From Macquaria australasica (taxonomy: Eukaryota; Chordata; Actinopteri; Centrarchiformes; Percichthyidae), in NCBI GenBank assembly GCA_005408345.1, contig SEMN01000314.1, positions 62,001 to 126,000 of the forward strand: a stretch of 64,000 nucleotides of DNA, written 5' to 3'. The notes below the pieces were generated by a model. The model ran no database searches, was not told the origin of the DNA, and was given only the letters and a program-made list of their open reading frames with translations. Every line of letters begins with the position of its first letter. The first letter of the stretch is position 1. Position numbers and translations under genes: made by a program. This document shows, piece after piece, positions 22,613-34,839 of this stretch.

Positions 22613-25600
22613 GTTTAATACACTGAGCTGAATTTAACTCCAGCCTGCCCTTTAACAACAGTTTATGGATGCAGCCTGTGTGATATTTTTAAAGAGCAAC
22701 AACCCTTTTTAGCTTGAATAAGGCTCCTTCACAAATTCCTGTTTGTATGTAAGATTCTTTGGGGGTCGTGTGGACAGAATTCGTATTACGTTCCCTATAA
22801 TTGATTCCATATATTATCTAGGTTTTTTTGTTTTGTTTTTCAATTTGGATTTGGATGATCAACCTCTTTAGGAGGTAGTTATCATAGATAATTTTATTAC
22901 CCTTGATTTTTGATGTTACATGATGGTCTAGATGGTGTTTCAAATGGTTTTTACCAAACTAAAATATGAATAAAAACCACTAAAACCACTGACCTGTTTT
23001 TCTGTCAAAACACAAGCTAAAGATAGCAATTTAAACCTTCAAAAACATCACATATTGCAACATCAGCACATGTTATACATACATGCAAACATGCAGGCCG
23101 ACAAGCACAAAATGTGTGTGCTCTTATTCCAAAATATGCTGGAAACAAGTCAGACCTGTGAGCTGTATAAGGATGGTGACATTTAAGGAGCAGGGCCTGA
23201 ATGCAGTCATGCAGGTTCTCTTTGCAGTATAAGCATCTCTCAGCTGGGTGGTCTATGCCACCATTGTTAGAGTGCCTTACTGCGTCAAGCCCCAGGGTAC
23301 TACCCCCCGCACACACACACTCTCACCCACCACCAACTCCAACACCACCGCCACCGTCACTGCTCCCCCTCCATTCGCTGGCATGGAAAATCCCCCATGA
23401 GCCTCTTCTCTGATGTAAATCACAGGTAGAGGAAATGTGAGCCTGGCTGATGCACCGGCACTGTGCCGTGAAATCTCTGTTGACATTACCGACGGGCGAT
23501 TCCAGAAAAAGACACAGAGCGAGAGGAGCAGGAGAGGAGGAAGAGAGTGATAAAGAGGGAAAGGGAGCGAAAGAGAGACAGAGAGCGATGTGAGGAGACG
23601 GGAGCATTTCAGGGAGTCACTTTTGACTTTCGTACTTTTTGACTCACTGTCTTGTCTCCGTCTCCAGGATGATGGACTGAACTCAGCGGGCTGCATGCTT
23701 TCATCCCCAGTCTCTCATTGAGATTTGGCACATTTTAATGATTTTTCTCCCCCTCTCTTTTATAGGCGGACACAGAGAAACTACCTGTTTTTACTGGTCT
23801 TAAAAAAGCACTTTTAATTCAGCCGCTGGATCTTACAGCTATAATACCCTCTAGGCCTAACCTGTTTTCTTACTTTTCTTTAGGTAACCTTTTAGTTTTC
23901 TTTTCCTGCTCTGGTAGCTTTGTTATGTGATAGCAAGAAGTGGAAAGATGAAGATAACTTGGAAATGAAGTGACCGCAACAAGGGAATCAGGGAAATGGG
24001 TTATGAGAGGCATCTTCCATGCCCACTCCCCCTTTCCAGCACCGAAGGGAAGAGTAAATGACTTTTACCTTCGTGTATGAAAATATTTAGTTGTACTTCA
24101 TCTCAAGTGCGGCATTCCAGGAGGGCTTTGGTATCTTTTTCTCTTGCTGCTTATTGGTTTTGTGCTATTGGAATAGTGCAACGAGATGTAAAAGTTGGTC
24201 CCGTTTAGCCAATGGATATGATTATGTAAGCAAGAGAGGCCTTGGATATTTGATTAATGTGGCGCAGAAAGGCTGGGGGATTTTGTCTCTGAGCGATGCA
24301 GAATGCACTCAGTGGTAACCCGTGTGGGGTGAGGGAAGGGATAAAAGGAACGTGTCATCACTGTCCGCCGCGTAAAAAACAGCAGAGATTACTCTGCTCC
24401 TTGCTCCTTTGTTCTCCCTCCCCTCCCCATCCCTCCGTCTCCAGCTCTGTGTTCCAGACAGAGTGTGAAACATGTATAGTGGCATCATGACACACAAGGA
24501 GTGCTTGTGCTTGTAGCTGCCGTCCACTCCAAGGTGATCTGACATCTTAAAGCGATGCTCGGCGCAATTGCACATTCACTCAGACAAGCGTGTTGACGTT
24601 GCTGCCTAGCCAAAGGACCCCTCCTGTCCCCCCTTACCAGTCTGAAGACGGCTGCCAAGTGCTTCCGCGAGGAGGATGGCTTAATTGTTTCTGCCACAGC
24701 CATGCCTCTTCTTCATTTTTCTCTCTTTCCTCCCTAATCCCAGGGACGGGAAAATGGAGCTGTTATTTGCATGTCTAATGATACACGATATCACAGGCCT
24801 CTCAAAGGAGAAGGCACAGATGATTATTAATATAGCCAATGAAGCCCTCATTTATACTGCCTTTTGTTCTTAGGCCTGAGCAAATACTGCTTTCCAATAC
24901 CTGCCTATTAAAGGCCGTATCCCATAGAGAGATATTTTGGCTTTGAATGTGGAAAAACTACAGCAGACACGTGCAGAGCCTTTGTGTGACTCTTTGTAAA
25001 TTTGGACGCTGGCATAAGCTACTGATGTACAAAAAAGATAGTCAAAATAATGTAGCCGGGATATTGATCCTACTGGAGATGAGATCAGTACTCCTATTCT
25101 TAGATGTTTTACACACACAGGTCGTGATCCTTTTTTTTGGCAGCAATTGGTCTCACTCCATAACTATAACTATAATAAATCTGATAGCTGTCCTTACGTG
25201 ATGGAGCAGATTTTGGCATTCAAAGTTACAAAGATTTGACCGATCACCTGCATTTATTGCACATTAACAATTGATACAATAATGCTATAGCCTGCGGTGT
25301 TGTTCTAAGAAAGGGCCTACAGTAGAGACTTGCTACAGGACAAACAAAAGTGCTTAGCAAAAGCTGTCAGAGCCCATTATTCAAGTTCCCATAGAGAAAA
25401 ACTTACTGTATACCTGCAGGGATTTTCAACACCAGCAATGCATGTCTTTCCAGCAGTGGCAGTTGGCATTGAAACTGGCTAATTTGCAAGGCTTCTCAGG
25501 TTGAGAACAATGACTTTGACAGCTTGAACAGGCACTGTGGAGTACATCTGCATTTTTCCACAGGAATAAGCCCCAAAGAATGGCTCCGGCACTGCATGCC

Positions 25601-25847
25601 TTCCAATTATGGAAATGTGAGCAAGTCTATATATACTATATATGAAACACTTCTTAAAACATGCTGATTGGAATGCACAGAAAATCGGAATTATGACCCT
25701 CGTTCCCTGCCGGTTTTTTTTTTCTCATATACTAGCATTTGATTTGATTATTATTATTAAGTTGAATTATCCCAGATTCACATGTGGTGCAGTATATGGT
25801 TCAACATGCAATGTCTGGTTTACTCACAGTTTAGCATGGCCAGTTTT
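22613..25847. other. Intronic, mostly unique sequence
   Basis: No gene was recognised. A CA/CCA-rich stretch lies at 23309-23350, and a purine-biased tract at 23512-23595 is made of AGAGGAG/AAAGAGAG words. The open frame across 23277-23696 on the minus strand is a translation of this low-complexity sequence and is not believed. Confidence 0.55.
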
Positions 25848-26190
25848 CAAAGGTAGAAAGTAATTGACTACATTTATTCAAATACTTAAGGACAGTTTTA
25901 CTTGTATTTTACTTTAGTATTTTCATTTTATTATTATTAAATCTTTTTATTACTCCACTCTATTTAGAGTAAAGTAATAGATAATACACATTTTATATAC
26001 AAAACCAATGACCAGCTTATAAAATATGATTCCTATAAATTAAACAACAGCATAGAAAATAGTTACAATTCTATCATTTTTGATCATCCTGTGTGATGAG
26101 TGCTTTTACTTTTGATACTTTAAGAACATTTTGTTGATGACTTTTACTTGCATTGGAGTATTTTTATAGTGTGGTATTGCTGCTTTTAGG
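25848..26190 (+). mobile_element. Degraded CAGTGGTGGAA-family element
   Basis: The sequence begins CAAAGGTAGAAAGTAATTGA and includes CATTTATTCAAATACTTAAG, ATTACTCCACTC, GCTTTTACTTTTGATACTTT and GGAGTATTTTTATAGTGTGG in the order expected for the family exemplified at 29367-30304. Both termini are eroded. It has no coding capacity. Confidence 0.55.
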
Positions 26191-29100
26191 GACTGAACAG
26201 AAAAAAAACACCCACCCAACATGTCAAAATAATATGAAAGTGTTATATTTGTCCAATTTGTTTAACCATGTACCCCTATTTGAATCTTAATATTCTAATG
26301 GAACTTCAAAAAAAAAACAAATAAAAAACTTTTATTAAAAAAAAGCCCCCCAAAAAAGCCCCCAAAAATCAGACCCTACCTTCAGTCAAAATATTTGTAC
26401 AGTTCCTTCTAGTATACATTTTCTGTCTATACTAACTAGGGCTAAACATAAGCTACAACAACTCCACCATGAAACTCACTAGTCAGCATATGTGTTGTTT
26501 GTGACATTTAACAAGATCACAGGATCACATGTTTGAGAGATGAGTTTGTGATACTTATCCACATCAACACTCATTTTACTCAGTGGTTAAATTTTGAGCA
26601 AAAGAAAAAAAAAAGAAGAAGAAAAAAAGAGCCTGTGAGAGCAAGAAAGAGGGCGGGAGGAAGGGAGGAGGGGAGGCAAGTAAAATGTTGAAATATGAAT
26701 TACAAACCCGAGCAGCACCATCTGGACCGAGAAAACACACATCATAGTGGAGAGCCGGCACATTGAATTAGACTTGCTACGGGATCCATCTGCACCTCGT
26801 GAAATCAATCTCATTCCTTGATTTGATTAGGTCAGCCACACAGAAGAAAGAGAAAACTGTTGTGCTCCTTGATTAAGCTTGTTTTGCTTTGCACTCCTCC
26901 ACACTAACACACCTTCGGCATGCTGTGTATACCGATGAGTTTTGGGCCCACAGGTAGGGTAATGATAGTAGTCGAGGTTAATGCTAAAAAATCTCCCTCT
27001 ATTTAACACTCAGCATGTGCGCCGCAGCCCCCGTAGCCAAGCTCATTTACACTTTTTCATGGCTCCGTCTCTTTATTGTTTGGAACATTTCTCTTTTTTT
27101 TTTTTTTATTTGCTTGCTTTGTTCAAATCACAGGTTTTTCTTGCAGGCTTAATTCAGGCTGTTGAGCTCTTCACAGGACACATGTGGAGCTGCCGTGAAT
27201 TGGACAAATGCTTTACACCACAGGTCTTTTGATTTTTATTTTTTATTTTTATTTACCTTTGTTTTCAAGCATCGAGAGTTGGTGTGAGGGCACACACCAA
27301 TGAACAGACTGATTGTAATGCTCTCTTGTTGTGACAACGGCAACAGGCGGCAAAAATCTATACTGAAGATTGCTTGCATACAATAGGTCATTCTTGAAGT
27401 GAGAGCTGGTGTAGCCCACAGCCTGGATGCATTATGCACAATTGTTTTTATTTTCTTATTTCCCATTCTCTCTTGGTGGTGACACTGTACCCTCCTATGA
27501 TTAAAATGCATCGTCCCATGCATCCACACTCACAAACAAAAGGCTTTTCATGGGTGGCTAGATCTAATTGTTTTGACCTCCTGTACTAAAGGTAGCTGCT
27601 TTGACTTTGACTTATTCTCCAGAAGCAATAATGCGCCGGTGGCAGTGAATGCAACACACATGCCATTGCTCAAAGTGCAGGGATGGACACAGAACACATT
27701 AGCCCTGATTGACCTTGGTGCAGATTGCACACAAATCCAGTAAATTTTCTTGTTTTTTTGTTTGTCTCATTAATTCGTGATTGTCCACGAGGAAAATAAA
27801 ACAGAATGAAAGCAGAAAGGCGAAAGCTTGCCGATGATTCAGTTCTCTGTCCGATAAAAGGAAAAGAGAAGGTATAGGACTGGGAGTCTCTGTACTGATT
27901 GTAATTACTGTACCTTTTCTGAGTGGAGCTGGCTTCAATTACAAACCGTCACCTTTGCTTGTATGTGGGTCATGACACCATCTCTTTCCCATTGTCTCAA
28001 TAAAGGAAGAGTGTCTGCAGTGATAATAAATGAACAGGAAACCATGCAAGGCACTCTTCACCCCTTTTGGCCTCCATGAATACTGTGTGTGACCTCTCAG
28101 AAGAGCAATATTGATTATTGTTCTATTGCAACAGATGCCCTCAAATCCCCATGGATTTAATTCTTTTGTGGCCAGTGCAAGGGAACAAAAATAGGTAACC
28201 TAGCATTTAAACATTCTTATTCTAACTTATGAGAAAATCTATATTTGTTCATCTTATAGTGATTAAAGCTATAACACCTTTAAATTTGGCCTCATTTGTG
28301 TTATGAAAAATTAAGGAGCCACAATATTCTGAATGAAACTTTTCATTTCCAATGTTCCAGCACCACGGATGTTCACTCTATGATTTCCTCCAATAAAGTC
28401 TGTTGTGGTTCACACCAGAAGGGAACTTTTCTGTCCAATTTGATAAAACGCTACGTGCCATGAGACAGACTGGAGGGAAAATGTTCCCAAGAATAGCTAA
28501 GTGTATCATATATCATGCATTGCGCCATCTGTTCCGTACATTCAAAATGTTATTGCAATATTTAGAATTACAGATTATTCATGTAGGTGTAATTAACAGA
28601 GTCGAAATCCAACAAATGGGAGGAAGCTACAATTCATTTCCAGACATGTTTGAGCAGAATCTATCTGGAGTAACTATTTAGGCTACAGTTGCCTAAGGCT
28701 GTACAGATGGGGGGGAAAATGGTAGCGCTAATTTTAACAGTTTTGGCAATGAATTACCCCCTGTTGATCCCTCATTGCAGTATGAAGCCCTCTTGAATGA
28801 CTTCTTTGGATTCATTCTGTGAGTCTGGGTCACATTGACCAGATGAGGAGAACTGGGCCACAACAACTGAGCTGAATAGAGAAAGGTTAACAACTGGCTG
28901 TTACAAAAGGTGCTATGTAAACTAGTCCACACAGTGCATGGCCTTGGGGTTCCCATACATTTTACATAACAACATGCAATCAACTACATATTTAATGGGC
29001 AACACGACCCTCCCCACCCCCTTACCCTCCAGTATGATCACCTGATCTGGTCATGCAGCTTTGGATAAACCACATCAGGATCGCACCAAACATGAAATTT

Positions 29101-29366
29101 AGAGTCAACACAGTGATGCATTCATTATACAGCACATTTTCATGCTGCTCTACGTCTTTGCAAGTTTGTGTCATTTGATACGTTAAATAACATTGAATGC
29201 TACAATTTCGTTATGCTTTATTGGCATGAATGTAACAAAGACAATATTGCCAAAGTGTCAGGTAGTAATGAGATTAAAAAATGAAAAACAAAAAGGTACG
29301 ATTCATAAAATCGAGACAATAGCAGAAAACATGTCATTGTCATTGTGTGTATTATTATGAATAACA
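26191..29366. other. Intronic, mostly unique sequence
   Basis: No gene was recognised. A/purine-rich tracts lie at 26600-26630 and 26640-26680, and a T15 run is near 27094-27108. Open frames are short and unremarkable. Confidence 0.55.
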
Positions 29367-29546
29367 GTGGTGGAAAGTACTCAAGTACTGTACTTAAGTA
29401 CAAATTTGACGTACAGTACTTCCAGAGTATTTCCATTAATACTCCACTACAATTCAGAGGTACTTTTTACTCCACTGCATTTATCTGATAGCTATAGTTA
29501 CTTTTCAGATTTTACATTAAAAAATATATATAAAAATATATCACGA

Positions 29547-29597
29547 ACCCCAGAGCAGCAGGAGTCTTGTAGAAAATGTTTCCATCAGTAGCAGAAA
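29547..29597 (+). repeat. 51-bp direct repeat, copy 1
   Basis: The segment starts ACCCCAGAGCAGCAGGAGTC and ends CATCAGTAGCAGAAA. It recurs at 36103-36153 with a single difference (C at 29559, T at 36115). This copy lies inside the larger mobile element at 29367-30304; the other is outside any element I recognise. Confidence 0.9.
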
Positions 29598-29635
29598 ACA
29601 AGCCCATGAATATAATACATAGCTAAAGATTAAAC

Positions 29636-29994
29636 CAGTTGTTCCCAACTTTTTGGCTTGTGAGCGCTTACATAGAAGCAGCATGTAGTTGGGGCTCCTT
29701 GTCGTTTCAGATGTGTGTTAATTGTTGTTATCAGTTTCACCAAAGAGACATTTCCCTTCCAAACTTCTCACATGGTTTCATCTGAATAATTATTTGAGGC
29801 TCAACGTGGTAAAAATATATTCATTTATTTCACAAAAAAAAGCAGACGAAACAAAAGTCCCAAAAACATTATACAAATTTGTGCAGCTGAACATTGTTTT
29901 TGTTTTTTCTTTCCAACCCCATGAATGATCTCACGACCCCTTAGATTTATCTTGTGACCCTTTGAAGGGAACCCCTTGGTATAGGGAACCACTG
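29636..29994. mobile_element. Nested element with CAGTGGTTCCC-type ends
   Basis: The left end CAGTTGTTCCCAACTTTTTG and the right end GGGAACCACTG form imperfect inverted repeats. The family consensus as I recall it begins CAGTGGTTCCCAACC. Before and after it the outer element continues (ATTAAAC then CTACCCAACTGTATAT), so this is an insertion within an older insertion. The exact junctions are uncertain. Confidence 0.5.
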
Positions 29995-30304
29995 GGCTGA
30001 ACTACCCAACTGTATATATAAAATACTCAAAACAAGGTATAACTTAACCAGCTACAACAGTACAATGTTATGTACACATTGTTGCATCAGTATTAACTAT
30101 TCAGTAATGTCATATATATATTAATATCAGTCACAGGGGCCATTTTTATGTTCTAAGAAAAGTACTTGTTTCTACTACTTTTACTGTTACATATTGCTGA
30201 CAATACGTATGTACTTTTACTTAAGTAGAATTTTGAATGCAGGAGTATATTTACATTGCTGTAGTGGTAACATGTAAAGGATCTGAGTACTTCTTCCACC
30301 ACTG

Positions 30305-30840
30305 ATAAATAGTATGCATACTGTATGACAGTGTGTGACAGTGTTTTCTCAGATAAAAATTCAGCAAAACAAGTCATCTCTGACCCTTACCGAGGACTAA
30401 CTGAGGTAGAATTTGGAGAAGGCAGTCTGCTGTGTGCAGTCTGTTCTAGCAGACAGTAGCTGACAAGCTGCATCACAGTGACAGCATTTCCTCCCTCTCG
30501 CTCCTCGCTCCAGTCTCCCTCTCCTTCTCCAGTCCTACTGGTACATACAGAGGAGGAGCACATGTCCTATCTACCATTTGCCCTGACAAGGAGCAAAATC
30601 ATTAGTTCCCTCTGTAGGACTACACTTAAGTATGTGGAACCCAGGCCCGAGGCGGAGGCGGGGGTTGGGCGTAGGAGTAGAATCTGTAGAATCTTCCTCA
30701 TTAGGACACAGTGATTGTTCAAGTGATTGCCGTAAAAAGCTCATCTTCAGCAGGGACTGACATATTTCCTCCTTCGCTGACAGGATAAGCAGTCCCATGC
30801 AGTCCCTGATTGAGAGTTGCGGTTGGCAAATGGAGGTGCA

Positions 30841-30878
<38 letters not shown>

Positions 30879-31929
30879 GGCATGGGCGTGCACAACAGTA
30901 CTGGTACGAAGCAGGGAGCACCGCCACAGGATAATTTCTTCAGTCAACCAACGCTTTCTTTATCATTCTGAACTGCAGCTTCCAAATATATGGATGTCTG
31001 TCTTTTCAGCAGCCAGAGTACAGCGGCTAAGGCAAGAGTGATAATAACTTTCCCCGTCTGTACACACGCTGCACTCACTGACGGCATTATTTCCTCTTCA
31101 TGATAGATTCTGTTTGCATTCATCACAACAATGCAGTCACGCTGTTTACTTTAGTTACAAGTAGAATGAAACTACGCATGGCGGCTGTAGGACATTTTAG
31201 TATTATTCAACCAATGGAAAGCTTTTCTTAGACTTCATAGCCAGGGAAAACAGGCTACTAACAACATAAACATAGGCAGGGCGATCATCTGTGTGTCTAA
31301 ACAACCTTCACCCTGTGCTCATATTACTGCATAGGTGTTTCGAGACTCCAGTCTGCATTGTAGCACATAATCATCTTGACTGCAGTATGTTTTATCCATT
31401 ATCTGCTTGTTTCCTGAATGCCACAGTCAATGTCACTGATTGTTGGTGCTGTTTTAGTTGCCCAGGCAACTCAGTTAATGACAGGGACCTGTGACAGAAC
31501 ATCTCCCCCCCACCACCCCCACCACCATCACCACCACCACCCTTCAGTAATTGTACTCTTTGATAGATGACCATTTGTGCACTTCAGTGCGAAGGCTGTC
31601 TAAGAAGTGGGCGACCGGGGCATTTAGAGGAGACATCAGTGCCAGCTCGGCTCAATTTTCAGGGAATGAAGAGTTAAAGTGACAATTTCCAACAAAGTGA
31701 TGATTGCTTGCATTGCTTTTTTGTTCAAGAGAAAGCACACAGTGTGCCATTTATGTGAAGTAGAGGATTTATTCATCCACCTGTAATTTTTGTTAACTTG
31801 TCAGCAGGAATGCACCAAGGCTTGTGCTACCTACACAACTATACAATGTTAATTCAAATGTTAAATGTTACAACTGTCCACAAGAGGAGATATCAGTGCC
31901 TTAAAAAAAATTCTGTGCACAGTGCTTGA
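30305..31929. other. Intronic unique sequence with microsatellites
   Basis: No gene was recognised. It holds the GT run at 30844-30876 and a CCA-rich tract at 31504-31542. Confidence 0.6.
30844..30876. repeat. (GT)n microsatellite
   Basis: This is an uninterrupted run of about 16 GT dinucleotides. Confidence 0.97.
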
Positions 31930-32405
31930 CTGGTACATGACCCTCACACTTGGTTTCACAGTTGTACAAGGCACTGCCTCTAAATGACCCAAACCAAGGT
32001 GTGTGGATATCAAGAGCTGTGATACTACTTTATAAAGCACTACACAGTCTTCTATCTGTCTGACATACTTGCGATGAATATGAGCCAGTAAGAACCCCTC
32101 AGTTTGTCTGGCACAAGTCTTGTAGTTGTTCCAAAATTCAGGGCAAAAACTTTTGGCGAGCGCTGCCCGAGGCTCTGAGAGCAGCTGAACGTGTTGATAC
32201 CGAACTATATAACTTACTTCTTTAGCCTGTTTTTTGATTATCTATTTTATTGGATTTATTACTTCTCTTTTATTATTTCTACTTTTAATGAGTGTGCATT
32301 ATTCTTTAATTATATTCATATTTTCTTTCTTATTATCTTGTCAATCACCTGTAAACCATTTTGAATTGCACCACCCTGTATATACAAGTTTAATTGATTG
32401 AATGA
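31930..32405 (+). pseudogene. LINE 3' end: ORF2 C-terminus and tail
   Basis: Read on the + strand with disruptions, about 32015-32215 gives LLYKALHSLLSV, a stop, then YEPVRTPQFV and SKIQGKNFWRALPEALRAAE. This resembles the C-terminal end of reverse transcriptases from a common teleost LINE family (pattern YKALHGLAP ... YEPSRSLRSS ... WNSLPEALRSAE). It is followed by a T-rich 3' UTR, a CTGTAAACCATTTTGAATTG segment and a short TTGATTGAATGA tail, all typical of the family's 3' end. Frameshifts and stops show it is a dead, 5'-truncated insertion. Confidence 0.65.
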
Positions 32406-34370
32406 GTAATAGAGGGCAAAACAGTCTAACTGAGACCATACCTGGTTATGATGCAACCAAATGAATACATCAATTAATACAAATAAAACCAACACATTTT
32501 AACTGTGGTAAAATATTGTAATTTCAAGGTGACAATTACTAGTGTTTTTTGAGCTTAGAGTCGAGATTTCGAAGTGAACCTTGAGTTTACATTTATTTTT
32601 CAAATCATTTGCATGCCTTTATTTAATAATTGAAAGTAGAGAGATGACAGGAAATGAGGGGAGAGAGAGATGCAACAAAGGCTGGGGCTTTTGACCATGT
32701 CACATGGTCCTCATCAGCAGATTGCACAGTTGCCATGGAACTGTAGGTGTAAAAGTTGAGCTTGACAGTTCGTTTTGACCTTGAAAACAGGTCTGGAATG
32801 AACATATTTATCTACATTATTGTACATGGGTGACCTCACCTGACAGTATTAGTGCCAAGTGAAGAAGTGGAGTGTCAGTGCCAAGCACACCAGGATTAAA
32901 TTGCTGATGTGTTGCTAAAAATATATATGTATGATATATGGCACAACCAAAACCAATATGCAAGCTAAAATAGTCAATTTGCACCCCTATGAGGGACACA
33001 CAGACACATGCGGTCATACATGCCGAGCTGCAGGCATACCACTACACACAAGAAGTCACGCATAGGATAAAAAAACAATGACAGACCATCATTAATTTTA
33101 GCTCATTTAAAGAGTTTCTCAGTGTGCAGGATGTTGCGAGGCATTTGTGTTAATGAGCTACATCATTCATATGAAATGATGGCACAATTAGGAAAACAAA
33201 AGTGCAAGGTGTGACAATTTAAGTGAATGTGCTTTGTCAGTGTCTGCAAACAACACCTCCGAGACAGTATATGCATAAAAGTCGGTTTATAAAAACATTG
33301 CAGGGGGTTTAGAGGTCGGGATTTTCACCAACAGATTTTTACCTTGCTACTCTGTACCCTAACCACGCTCCCACAGGGGCTCTCTGTTGAAACACTGTGG
33401 CAGGAAATGAAATTAAAGCTGCTGAATACAGATGTTTTGATGCATGCTTGCGTGCTCAGGTATGTGTATGTGTGTGTGTGTCTGTGTGTCTGTGTGTTTT
33501 TGAGAGGCATGTATATTAACAAAAATACAAACTGAGAAGAAGAGGGCTGCCAGCCGTGTCACAGAAACACTGAACATTGTTGGATTTGTAAAGGTTCTAC
33601 TCAGTGCCCCTCTCCTCCCCCTCTGAAAGTCACTCACCTTGAGGATCAAGAGGCTTGTATGGAAGGTGACTTACAGTAAAAGAAGTGCTCTTTCTGGTTA
33701 TGTGAATTAAAGCAAAGCCCTGGTGTTCCTTTTTTTCCTGACCTCTCTTCTTTCCGCACTGTATCTCCTGCCCTTCCAATTTACCTTTTTAACTTGAAAC
33801 AGCAGAAGGTTTCGCCTGTACTTTTGTCCACAGATGTTTCAACAGACTTATGTAGCATTGTCAGACTCATTAGTTATACTCAGCCCATGCGGCGAGTGGG
33901 AGCCAACCATTCAGCCTAGCACGTAATGCAGCTTTAGTGAACTAATGGAACTGTAATTACAAAAATAATGAGGAACATGCAGTATCATCCAGTAACTTTG
34001 GGCTAGTTATTTGTGAGCATGAATTATCATGTGCAGAGTTATCCTCTTTAATTTTTTATGGATTCTGATTCATATATTCTTTTCTGTTTTTGCATGCTGT
34101 TATGGAATGCACATTCAAAGCACTTCTTCGTTCTGTGAATTTCAGACTGTAGGGAGCAATATCCCCCGCAACGTGTGTTTGTATGATGTATTTGCGATGT
34201 ATAACGAGGAACAATGTAGGCTAAGGTCCATTTCCTGTGCTACTTATAAAGTTATTGTCCCCAGCGGGCCTGATTTAGCAAAGTGTAGGCTATGTTGAGC
34301 CACGTTTAGTATCCCTGCTACACTACTTGCCGCAAAGCACAGCAGCAAAAACAACACATTGCAGTCATAC
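32406..34370. other. Intronic, mostly unique sequence
   Basis: No gene was recognised. A GT-rich imperfect tract lies at 33462-33498. The rest is AT-rich and featureless by eye. Confidence 0.6.
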
Positions 34371-34508
34371 TGTACACTTATCTGCATTTACACGGTGAGA
34401 ACTTCTAGAATCTGCTGAGCCTATCAACTTGCATTCATTAAAGCCAAGCCTGTCTCTGTTTACACAGTGGGATCAAACTGAGGACTCTCCTGCACCTTTT
34501 AACTGTAT
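34371..34508 (+). repeat. 138-bp direct duplication, copy A (next to exon 3 acceptor)
   Basis: The segment starts TGTACACTTATCTGCATTTA and ends CACCTTTTAACTGTAT. It recurs at 39225-39362 with one mismatch (T at 34422, C at 39276). Its right edge is 30 bases before the first base of the coding exon, so the copy likely covers the region where the branch point would lie but excludes the main pyrimidine tract. It matches no mobile-element pattern that I recognise. Confidence 0.95.
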
Positions 34509-34538
34509 CTATTATTTTTCTTTTCCTTTTGATTGCAG

Positions 34539-34833
34539 CTACACACAGACTTGGATGTGGGCAGCAAGAACATCAAGTACGTCCTAGCAGGTGAGGGGGC
34601 AGGCACCATCTTCGCCATCAATGAATTAACAGGCGACATCCACGCCATGAAGAGGCTGGACCGTGAGGAGAAGGCCGAGTACACACTGACAGCCCAGGTC
34701 ATTAATGCCGACACAGACGAGCCCTTGGAGCCACCATCCGAGTTCATCATCAAAGTCCAGGACATTAACGACAATCCACCGCAGTTCATTGAAGGCCCGT
34801 ACCGAGCCTCTGTTCCAGAAATGTCTGCTGTTG
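34539..34833 (+). CDS. cdh8: Cadherin-8, second coding exon (EC1 to EC2)
   Basis: These 295 bp start in phase 0 after GATTGCAG and end in phase 1 before GTGAGT, the size and phase I expect for this exon in type II cadherins. They add 98 residues (precursor 87-184, mature 24-121). Landmarks are LHTDLDVGSK, GEGAGTIFAINELTGDIHA, the calcium-binding LDREEK (mature 63-68), LEPPSEFIIKVQDINDN with the DxNDN calcium linker (mature 98-102), and EGPYRASVPEMSAV, which opens EC2. LHTDLD, GSK-x-IKY and EGPYRASVPEMS agree with CDH8 as I recall it and separate it from CDH11. The reading frame is intact. Confidence 0.95.
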
Positions 34834-34839
34834 GTGAGT

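Larger units (their letters stand above)
29367..30304 (+). mobile_element. CAGTGGTGGAA-ended non-autonomous DNA element with nested insertion
   Basis: The left terminus CAGTGGTGGAAAGTACTCAA and the right terminus, ending TACTTCTTCCACCACTG, are inverted repeats with an 11-bp perfect core. The element is flanked by ATAA on both sides, which may be part of the target duplication. Internal words (TTTTTACTCCACTGCATTTA, TCTGATAGCTATAGTTAC) fit a family widespread in teleosts. The middle is interrupted by a second element (about 29636-29994) and holds a 51-bp segment duplicated at 36103. No transposase is encoded. Confidence 0.75.
3116..34538 (+). other. cdh8: Intron 2 of cdh8 (about 31.4 kb)
   Basis: This intron is bounded by GTGAGT at 3116 and a strong pyrimidine tract plus GATTGCAG ending at 34538. 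It is phase 0 and splits the codons for LVGR and LHTDLD. Repeats and candidate regulatory sites within it are listed separately. No second host gene was recognised on either strand. Confidence 0.92.

Noticed and set aside
23277..23696. 139-codon minus-strand frame rich in Ser, Leu and Val
   Set aside because: It translates a purine/CA-rich simple tract (CTCTCT on the minus strand). No homology.
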